Origin: CBDVAK01 sp965371945
Lineage (GTDB): Bacteria > Pseudomonadota > Gammaproteobacteria > Competibacterales > JAHEDQ01
NCBI GenBank assembly: GCA_965371945.1
Contig: CBDVAK010000082.1
Coordinates: 1 to 12,275, forward strand
Length of the DNA: 12,275 nt
Direction of reading: 5' to 3'
Part shown: positions 6,713 to 12,275 of the stretch, piece after piece
Layout of the letters: every line of letters starts with the position of its first letter
How positions within the stretch are numbered: position 1 is the stretch's first letter
Notes under the pieces: model-generated
The model's input: the letters and a program-made list of their open reading frames with translations, nothing else
What the model was told of the DNA's origin: nothing
Databases searched by the model: none
Translations under genes and position numbers: made by a program

Positions 6713-7873
6713 ATGACGACCGCAGAGATCATCAAACGCTGTGAGCAGCTCTACGAGGACCTGGACTTCACCGCCCCGCGCGACTGGAAGGCGGCGGTCC
6801 CCGGCCGTAAGGTGGTCGGCTTCATGCCCGTGTACGTGCCGGAGGAAATCATCCATGCCGGCGGCATGCTGCCCATAGGCATACTCGGTGGCGGCGACCA
6901 GCTCGAGGTGATCCACGGCGACGCCTACTACCAGAGCTACATCTGCCGCATCCCCCGCTCCACGATCGAACTGGCCGTCACCAAGCGGCTGGATTTTGTC
7001 GACGGCATGCTGTTTCCCAGCATCTGCGACGTGATCCGCAACCTGTCCGGGATGTGGAAGCTGATGTACCCGCATGTCTACTCGCGTTACTTCGACGTAC
7101 CACAAAACTACCAGGACGACATCGGCGGCCAGTACTACCAAAATGAACTGCAGGAGCTACGCCGCGATTTCGCCAAACTGGCCGGACAAGAGATCAGTGA
7201 CCAGGCTATCTCCGATTCGATCGCGATCTACAACCGGCATCGCCGCACGGTACGAGAGGTATACGGGCTGCGCTCCGCCGAGCCCTGGCGGGTACCCAGT
7301 TCCGAGGTCTATCTGTTGATGCGTGCCGGACAGGTACTACCCGTGGATGAGCACATCCGCATGCTGGATGAATACCTGACGGCAGCCAGAGAGGAAGACC
7401 GACCCAGGCGCGACAACTGCCGCGTCGTGGTCAGCGGTTCGTTCTGCGAACAGCCACCGCTGAACCTGATCAAGTCCATCGAAATGGCCGGTTGCTACAT
7501 CGTCGACGATGACTACATGCTCGGCAATCGCTGGCTGCTGGAAGACGTCCCCACCGAGGGCGACCCCATCGCCAATCTGGCCGATGCCTTCCTTCACCAC
7601 TCCGCCGATACCGCCGCCAAGTACTGTACCGAAAAGGAGCAGGTCGGCGAGTTCCTGCTGGAGTCGGTACACAAGAACGCCGCCGAGGGCGTCATTTTCG
7701 CGGCACCGAGCTTTTGCGACCCGGCGCTGCTGGAACGCCCGATGCTGGCGGACAAGATGACCGCCAACGATGTGCCACATATCTCTTTCAAGTATGCGGA
7801 GAATTCCGGGCAGATGCAGCCCATCCGTGAACAGGCCGGCACCTTTGCCGACTCCATCAAGCTGTGGAGTTAG
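6713..7873 (+). CDS. bcrC: Benzoyl-CoA reductase subunit C (HgdB-like, substrate-binding module)
   Basis: BcrC and BcrB are related to the 2-hydroxyglutaryl-CoA dehydratase D component. Together they form the module where benzoyl-CoA is bound and reduced, using iron-sulfur clusters. The 386 residues agree with the approximately 43-kDa BcrC of Thauera; the equivalent in Rhodopseudomonas is badD. Candidate cluster cysteines are C78 (YICRIP), C105 (PSICDV), C245 (GSFCEQPP) and C335 (APSFCDP). I chose the ATG at 6713 over an upstream in-frame ATG at 6650 because the latter lies inside dch. A GGTGGGAG site precedes 6713. The gene follows dch with a one-nt gap and is separated from bcrB by 76 bp, the widest gap in this part of the operon. 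Confidence 0.95.
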   Translation: MTTAEIIKRCEQLYEDLDFTAPRDWKAAVPGRKVVGFMPVYVPEEIIHAGGMLPIGILGGGDQLEVIHGDAYYQSYICRIPRSTIELAVTKRLDFVDGMLFPSICDVIRNLSGMWKLMYPHVYSRYFDVPQNYQDDIGGQYYQNELQELRRDFAKLAGQEISDQAISDSIAIYNRHRRTVREVYGLRSAEPWRVPSSEVYLLMRAGQVLPVDEHIRMLDEYLTAAREEDRPRRDNCRVVVSGSFCEQPPLNLIKSIEMAGCYIVDDDYMLGNRWLLEDVPTEGDPIANLADAFLHHSADTAAKYCTEKEQVGEFLLESVHKNAAEGVIFAAPSFCDPALLERPMLADKMTANDVPHISFKYAENSGQMQPIREQAGTFADSIKLWS

Positions 7874-7878
7874 GCGGT

Positions 7879-7953
7879 ATGTGGCTTCACCAGCAACACG
7901 CCTGGTCCCCGTCTATCGGGAACAACAGCCCGCTGAAGAGGATTGAATCATGA
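7879..7953 (+). CDS. Possible 24-codon leader peptide coupled to bcrB
   Basis: A small frame runs ATG at 7879 to TGA at 7951-7953, and its stop overlaps the bcrB ATG as ATGA. The peptide begins MWLHQQHAWSPS and ends in LKRIES. A GGAG lies about 10 nt before its ATG, inside the end of bcrC. The 4-bp overlap is the same arrangement used by other coupled genes here, so it could carry ribosomes across the bcrC-bcrB gap. No known peptide family is recognised. Chance occurrence is quite possible. Confidence 0.2.
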   Translation: MWLHQQHAWSPSIGNNSPLKRIES

Positions 7954-9242
7954 GCGCCAGTCCCCAGACCGAAATCATCAAAGAGCCTTCCATGCTCAAG
8001 CAGAAGGAGATGATCGCGCGCAACTACGATGCCCTCACCAGCACCGCGGAGACCGGCAAGAAGATCGTCGCCACCTTCGTACCCGGCAACCTCAATGAGC
8101 TGATTATGTGCTTCGGCATGCTCAACAACCTGCCGGAAGTCAATGCCATCAACAACGGCATGCGCAAGAAAAGCGGCGCCATGATCATGGCCGCCGAGCG
8201 CAGCGGGCATTCCGAGGATGTCTGCACTTACGTGAAAGCGGACATCGGCATGATGTCCAAGGGCAACATTGCCCCTAATGGCAAACCCATGCCGGCACCC
8301 GACCTGCTGCTGCTCTCCTACACCGGTTGTTTCACCTTTATGAAATGGTTCGAGCTGTTGCGTCACGAATACGGCTGCGAAACGGTGATGCTGCAGGTGC
8401 CCTACACCGGTGACGGCGTGATCACCGACAACATGCGCAACTTCGTGGTCAAACAGTTGAAGGAAGTCGTGATCCCGGGGCTGGAAAAGGTCTCGGGAGT
8501 CAAGTTCGACATCGACCTTCTGCGTGACAATCTGCGCCGCTCCGCGGTGGCCGAAGACAACCTGGTGTGGGTGCTGGAAAGCGCCAAGAACGTGCGCTCC
8601 CCGATCGATGCCTATTTCGGCGGGGTCTACTACATCGGCCCCATCTTCACCGCTTTCCGCGGTACCGAGGATGCCATCGAGTACTACCGGATGCTGCGCA
8701 GCGAGATCGAGCGGCGCATCGCCCAGGGTCTGGGCCCGGTCACCCCGGAAGGGGACATGGGTGAGGAAAAATACCGTCTGGTGGTGGAAGGCCCGCCCAA
8801 CTGGACCAGCTTCCGCGACTTCTGGAAGATGTTCTATGACGACGGCGCGGTGGTGGTGGCCAGCACCTACACCAAGGTGGGTGGCGTCTACGACCTCGGT
8901 TTCCGCCACGATCCCGACCGGCCGCTGGAATCATTGGCCGAATACTGTCTGGGCTGCTACACCAACCGCAACATACCCAGCCGCGTTGACATGCTGGAGA
9001 AGTATGTCAACGAGTATCAGGCCGACGGCCTGTTGATCAATTCCATCAAGAGCTGCAACAGCTTCTCGGCCGGGCAACTGCTGATGATGCAGGAAATAGA
9101 AAAGCGTACCGGCAAACCGGGTGCATTCATCGAGACCGACCTGGTGGATCCGCGCTATTTCTCCGCCGCCAATGTCAAGAACCGGCTGGAGAGTTATTTC
9201 CAGATGATCGACCAGAAACGTCAAAGTGCAATGGTCGCTTGA
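7950..9242 (+). CDS. bcrB: Benzoyl-CoA reductase subunit B (HgdB-like, substrate-binding module)
   Basis: BcrB is the larger of the two dehydratase-like subunits of class I benzoyl-CoA reductase and pairs with BcrC; the Rhodopseudomonas equivalent is badE. Its 430 residues fit the approximately 48-kDa family size. Candidate iron-sulfur ligands include C54, C92, C127 (SYTGCFTF), C333 and C336 (EYCLGCYTNRN), and C369 (IKSCNSFS). The motif LLINSIKSCNSFSAGQ near the C-terminus resembles the last conserved cysteine block of the HgdB family. The ATG at 7950 has AGAGGA (7937-7942) upstream. It ends 10 bp before bcrA. The enzyme is cytoplasmic and oxygen-sensitive by family. Confidence 0.96.
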   Translation: MSASPQTEIIKEPSMLKQKEMIARNYDALTSTAETGKKIVATFVPGNLNELIMCFGMLNNLPEVNAINNGMRKKSGAMIMAAERSGHSEDVCTYVKADIGMMSKGNIAPNGKPMPAPDLLLLSYTGCFTFMKWFELLRHEYGCETVMLQVPYTGDGVITDNMRNFVVKQLKEVVIPGLEKVSGVKFDIDLLRDNLRRSAVAEDNLVWVLESAKNVRSPIDAYFGGVYYIGPIFTAFRGTEDAIEYYRMLRSEIERRIAQGLGPVTPEGDMGEEKYRLVVEGPPNWTSFRDFWKMFYDDGAVVVASTYTKVGGVYDLGFRHDPDRPLESLAEYCLGCYTNRNIPSRVDMLEKYVNEYQADGLLINSIKSCNSFSAGQLLMMQEIEKRTGKPGAFIETDLVDPRYFSAANVKNRLESYFQMIDQKRQSAMVA

Positions 9243-9252
9243 GGGGGCCGAC

Positions 9253-10569
9253 ATGAGATGCTTTATCGGCATAGACCTGGGCTCCACCACCACCAAGGCG
9301 GTGGTCATGGACGCGGCAGGCGAAGTACTGGGACGCGGTATCACCAACTCCCGGTCCAACTATGACACCGCCAGCCGGGTCGCCAAGCTGGAGGCCTTCA
9401 TCAGCACCCGGCTGACCCTGTTTCGCCGCGCCCTGGAAACGCTGCCCGGTCTGCAACAGGAGGTGGACCGGCTGCTTGACCACCTGGAACGCAACTTCCG
9501 GCTCGAGTTGTTTCTGGAGCAACTCAGCGATCTGCAACAAACCTGCGAGCATATTGCAGACGATGCCCGCTACCAGAACCAGCATCAACAAATCCGCGAT
9601 GTGCTGACGGAAACCTTTGAACAATTGCGCCTCAAGCTGAAAAGACTGTTTGCCCCCGGCGTCAAACGCAAGTCGGACTTCTTCCGCGATCTGGCCGGTT
9701 CCGAATACATGAACGTGGCCGAGGCAGTGGCCAAGGCCCACGGCACCCAGTTCGAGAACCTGATCAATATCTACGACAAAGCCATCATCGACGTCGAGAA
9801 CAGACCACCTTCGGAAGATATGGAGGGCAAGTTCCTGCGGGCGCTGGACCGGATTCTGAAAGAGGAGGATCTCACCATCGACCCGGAACAGATCAAACAG
9901 CCCATCCGCGAGGCGCTGGGCATCGAACTGGACGAAATCTACGTGGTAGGCACTGGTTACGGCCGCGTGCGACTGCCCTTCCCCAAGGAACACATCCGCT
10001 CGGAGATCCTGTGCCACGGTCTGGGCGCCCACCTCATGTACCCCGGCACCCGCACGGTCCTGGACATCGGCGGTCAGGACACCAAGGGCATACAGGTGGA
10101 CGACAAGGGCATCGTGGTCAATTTTCAGATGAATGACCGCTGTGCGGCCGGTTGCGGGCGCTATCTCGGTTACATCGCCGACGAGATGAATCTCGGTCTG
10201 CACGAGCTGGGGCCCATGGCCATGAAGGCCACCAAGACCATCCGCATCAACTCCACCTGTACCGTGTTCGCGGGCGCTGAGCTTCGCGACCGGCTGGCGC
10301 TGGGTGAAAAACGGGCCAACATCATGGCCGGACTGCACCGCGCCATCATCCTGCGCGCCATGTCCATCATCTCCCGCTCCGGCGGCATCACCGACGAGTT
10401 CACCTTTACCGGTGGCGTGGCCAAGAACGAGGCGGCGGTCAAGGAACTGAAAATACTGGTGGAAGAGAACTATGGACAGGTCACCATCAACATCGACCCC
10501 GATTCCATCTACACCGGAGCCCTGGGCGCGGCAGAGTTCGCCCGGCGTGCCGGGGAGAGCAACTCATGA
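9253..10569 (+). CDS. bcrA: Benzoyl-CoA reductase subunit A (ASKHA ATPase, electron-activation module)
   Basis: BcrA and BcrD form the ATP-hydrolysing activator that drives low-potential electrons into BcrBC. The 438 residues agree with Thauera BcrA; badF is the Rhodopseudomonas equivalent. The phosphate-1 loop is GIDLGSTTTKAVV (6-18), phosphate-2 is DIGGQDTK (271-278) and the adenosine loop is TGGVAKNE. C297 (NDRCAAGCGR) and C336 (STCTVFAGAE), 39 residues apart, match the spacing of the cluster-bridging cysteines of HgdC. An insertion of roughly residues 30-190, rich in helix and charged coiled-coil-like stretches, separates the two halves of the ATPase core and is absent from BcrD. The ATG at 9253 has GAGGGGG five nt before it; an upstream in-frame ATG at 9226 lies within bcrB. 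The stop overlaps bcrD by 4 bp. Confidence 0.95.
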   Translation: MRCFIGIDLGSTTTKAVVMDAAGEVLGRGITNSRSNYDTASRVAKLEAFISTRLTLFRRALETLPGLQQEVDRLLDHLERNFRLELFLEQLSDLQQTCEHIADDARYQNQHQQIRDVLTETFEQLRLKLKRLFAPGVKRKSDFFRDLAGSEYMNVAEAVAKAHGTQFENLINIYDKAIIDVENRPPSEDMEGKFLRALDRILKEEDLTIDPEQIKQPIREALGIELDEIYVVGTGYGRVRLPFPKEHIRSEILCHGLGAHLMYPGTRTVLDIGGQDTKGIQVDDKGIVVNFQMNDRCAAGCGRYLGYIADEMNLGLHELGPMAMKATKTIRINSTCTVFAGAELRDRLALGEKRANIMAGLHRAIILRAMSIISRSGGITDEFTFTGGVAKNEAAVKELKILVEENYGQVTINIDPDSIYTGALGAAEFARRAGESNS

Positions 10570-11408
10570 GCATCACTGCTGGCATAGACGTGGGCACCGG
10601 CGCGGTCAAGACGGTGCTGTTCGAGGTCGAGGGTGACGACAGCCGGTGGCTGGCCCGGCGCAACGACAAGATCCGCCAGCGCGATCCCATGCAACTGGCC
10701 AGACGCGGCTTCGATGAGGTTCTGGAGGAAGCCGGGTTGACCGAGCATGACGTCGACTACACCGCCACCACCGGTGAAGGCGAGAACGCCAGATTTTCCA
10801 CCGGTCACTTCTACTCCATGACCACCCACGCTCGCGGTGCAATCTACCTGCAGCCGGAGACGCGCTCGGTACTGGACATGGGCGCCCTGCACGGCCGGGC
10901 GATCAAGGTCAATGCGCAGGGCAAGGTACTGAGCTACCGCATGACCAGTCAGTGTGCCTCGGGCTCGGGTCAGTTCCTGGAGAATATCTCGCGCTATCTC
11001 GGTATCGCACAAAACGAAATCGGTGAATTGTCCAAACAGGCAGACAACCCGGAAACCGTTTCCAGCATCTGCGCGGTATTGGCCGAAACCGATGTCATCA
11101 ACATGGTCTCGCGAGGCATCTCGGCGCCCAACATTCTCAAGGGCATACACATCTCCATGGCCGGGCGTCTCGCCAAACTGCTGCGCATCATCAAAGCCGG
11201 CGAAGGTATCACCTTTCTGAGTGGTGGCCTGGCTTTGGACGAAGGCCTGTTGGCGGCCATCAATGAAGCAATGGCAAAGCAAAAGCTCAAGCTCACGGCC
11301 TGCAATCACCCGGACTCGCCCTACGCAGGCGCCATCGGCGCCGCGCTGTGGGGTGCTTTCCGTTTCGACAAGCTGGCCAGACTCAACGAGCTGGCAAAAG
11401 CATCCTGA
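10566..11408 (+). CDS. bcrD: Benzoyl-CoA reductase subunit D (ASKHA ATPase, electron-activation module)
   Basis: BcrD is the shorter ATPase partner of BcrA (280 residues, family size about 30 kDa; badG in Rhodopseudomonas). The phosphate-1 loop is GIDVGTGAVKTVLFE (6-20). C130 (SQCASGSGQFL) and C169 (SSICAVLAE) are 39 residues apart, mirroring C297 and C336 of BcrA. A single [4Fe-4S] cluster is thus expected at the BcrA-BcrD interface, two ligands per subunit. The phosphate-2 segment reads DMGALHGRAIKV (104-115), not the GGQD form seen in BcrA, and the adenosine loop is SGGLALDE. The start overlaps the bcrA stop (ATGA), so the two are translationally coupled. An 87-bp gap follows before fdx. 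Confidence 0.95.
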   Translation: MSITAGIDVGTGAVKTVLFEVEGDDSRWLARRNDKIRQRDPMQLARRGFDEVLEEAGLTEHDVDYTATTGEGENARFSTGHFYSMTTHARGAIYLQPETRSVLDMGALHGRAIKVNAQGKVLSYRMTSQCASGSGQFLENISRYLGIAQNEIGELSKQADNPETVSSICAVLAETDVINMVSRGISAPNILKGIHISMAGRLAKLLRIIKAGEGITFLSGGLALDEGLLAAINEAMAKQKLKLTACNHPDSPYAGAIGAALWGAFRFDKLARLNELAKAS

Positions 11409-11495
11409 CAGGAACACAACTGGTCAACAGACGGACTTACCACCTCAGCCTACAGGCATGGCAGACCGCTACAACACGAACCCGGAGAATATGAC

Positions 11496-11741
11496 ATGGC
11501 ATTGATGATCAACGAAGACTGCACACTTTGCGACGCCTGCCCTTCGGAGTGCCCCAACGACGCCATCAGCGAGGGCGACGAGATCTATACCATCGACCCC
11601 ATGAAATGCACCGAGTGCGTGGGCCATTTCGACGAACCGCAGTGCCAGCTCGTATGCCCACCGGACTGCATCGTGCCCAACCCCGAGTTCAAGGAAACCA
11701 ACGAGGAATTGATGACCAAGTACGAGGCCATGCACGGCTGA
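11496..11741 (+). CDS. fdx: 2[4Fe-4S] ferredoxin, Alvin type; electron donor to benzoyl-CoA reductase
   Basis: The 81-residue protein carries two [4Fe-4S] binding motifs: C9, C12, C15 and C19 (CTLCDACPSECP), then C38, C41, C50 and C54 (CTECVGHFDEPQCQLVC). The eight-residue loop between C41 and C50 and the C-terminal helical tail are marks of the Chromatium (Alvin) ferredoxin type. These have very low and unequal redox potentials. An extra cysteine, C58, follows the second motif. Known role in Thauera: it takes electrons from 2-oxoglutarate:ferredoxin oxidoreductase and donates them to benzoyl-CoA reductase. GGAG (11483-11486) precedes the ATG. Placement after bcrD fits this role. Confidence 0.94.
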   Translation: MALMINEDCTLCDACPSECPNDAISEGDEIYTIDPMKCTECVGHFDEPQCQLVCPPDCIVPNPEFKETNEELMTKYEAMHG

Positions 11742-11759
11742 ACCGGTCTCGAAGACACC

Positions 11760-11778
11760 CCAGCGGTATTCTCGCTGG
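11760..11778 (+). other. Short hairpin after fdx, without T-tract
   Basis: CCAGCG and CGCTGG can pair as a 6-bp stem around a 7-nt loop in the 98-bp space between fdx and the GNAT gene. No run of T follows, so it is not a clear intrinsic terminator. It could be an mRNA end-stabilising or processing element, or chance. Confidence 0.25.
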
Positions 11779-11839
11779 AGCGGCGTCATCGCGTAGCGAC
11801 ACCTGGTAACAAGGAACGATTGCTAGAGGAATGCGGACA

Positions 11840-12275
11840 TGAGCGACAGACAGTGGCGGATCGCCGCGGCGGTAGCCGGGGATCTCGAGCAGATGATCGC
11901 GCTGGACAGGGATCTGGGTGCAGGCACGCGCTCCGATTTCTTCTACAAAAGGCAACAGGCGAGGGACGCCACTCCAGATGCCTACATCGGGCTGGTGGCC
12001 CGGGATGGTGAGGAAATTCACGGATTTCTGCTGGCGCACATCCTCCACGGCGAGTTTGGCGCCGCGCAGCCCGTGGCAGTACTGGATGCTCTGGGTGTGC
12101 AGGCGGAAAAGCAGGGACTGGGCATCGGTGATCAACTGGTCCAGGCACTGAAAGCGGAGGCCCGCAGCCGAAACTGCAGTGAACTGCGCACCCAGGCAAG
12201 CTGGACGCAGCAGGACCTGCTGACCTACTTCGCCAGCACCGGATTCACCCTGGCGCCGCGCACGGTGCTGGAACG
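11840..12275 (+). CDS. GNAT-family N-acetyltransferase, partial, C-terminus outside window
   Basis: An open frame from the ATG at 11840 runs through the window edge (145 full codons visible). It begins MSDRQWRIAAAVAGDLEQMI. The middle has the GNAT acetyl-CoA motif A: a beta strand (VAVLDALGV) followed by QAEKQGLGIGDQLVQAL, which fits Q/R-x-x-G-x-G/A with the next helix. A later segment (YFASTGF) resembles the motif-B region where GNATs commonly have Y-x-x-x-GF. AGAGGA lies about 8 nt upstream. The gene probably belongs to the same transcript as fdx (98-bp gap, weak hairpin between). Substrate unknown. GNAT lysine acetyltransferases control aromatic acyl-CoA ligases in Rhodopseudomonas palustris, so a role in regulating CoA ligases of this pathway is possible but inferred. 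Confidence 0.8.

Noticed and set aside
7889..7920. Small stem-loops (ACCAG/CTGGT and CCCG/CGGG) between bcrC and bcrB
   Set aside because: Stems of only 4-5 bp in GC-rich DNA; not distinguishable from chance.
11458..11505. 15-codon frame overlapping the fdx start
   Set aside because: Very short, no ribosome binding site at a usable distance, and no ATGA-type coupling.
11760..11778. Intrinsic terminator after fdx
   Set aside because: Only a 6-bp stem and no T-tract; listed as a hairpin of uncertain role.
1..12275. CRISPR arrays, tRNA/rRNA genes, insertion sequences, prophage or att-like repeats
   Set aside because: None seen; coding density is very high and no repeated arrays or terminal inverted repeats were found by eye.

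Overview
This window carries the central part of an anaerobic aromatic-degradation locus. It encodes the ATP-dependent (class I) benzoyl-CoA pathway of the Thauera type. The DNA is GC-rich, tightly packed and read from two divergent units. The protein set (BcrCBAD with Dch, Oah and Had, an Alvin-type 2[4Fe-4S] ferredoxin and a two-subunit KorAB) points to a facultatively anaerobic, probably respiring (denitrifying-like) proteobacterium of beta- or gammaproteobacterial affinity. The sequence alone does not fix the genus.

Right-hand unit (+ strand, 3715 to the window end). The order is had, oah, dch, bcrC, bcrB, bcrA, bcrD, fdx and then a GNAT-type acetyltransferase cut by the window edge. BcrCBAD uses ATP and reduced ferredoxin to reduce benzoyl-CoA to cyclohexa-1,5-diene-1-carbonyl-CoA. 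Dch hydrates the diene, Had oxidises the hydroxyl group, and Oah hydrolytically opens the ring to 3-hydroxypimelyl-CoA. Fdx is the expected electron donor. Having dch, had and oah, rather than a cyclohexene-carboxylate set (badK/H/I), marks the Thauera variant over the Rhodopseudomonas variant.

Left-hand unit (- strand, from 3515 down to the window start). The order is korA (a gamma-alpha fusion), korB, a ferritin-like protein and a FlK-type acyl-CoA thioesterase cut by the window edge. KorAB oxidises 2-oxoglutarate from the TCA cycle and reduces ferredoxin, which Fdx can pass to BcrCBAD. The two units therefore form an electron-supply arm and an electron-consuming arm that face each other. 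korA/korB and korB/ferritin-like overlap by 4 bp, as expected for translational coupling.

Between the arms lies a compact control region (about 3626-3673). It holds two overlapping divergent sigma70-like promoters whose -35 boxes are the two halves of one TTGAC-N6-GTCAA dyad. Both promoters are covered by a 12-bp direct repeat centred on TGCA. This is the most interesting regulatory feature in the window.

Other points worth a second look are the thioesterase with an intact fluoroacetyl-CoA-thioesterase residue set, the ferritin-like protein that has lost most expected diiron ligands, a 24-codon small ORF bridging bcrC and bcrB, the asymmetric ATPase motifs of BcrA and BcrD, and the GNAT gene at the end of the catabolic operon.
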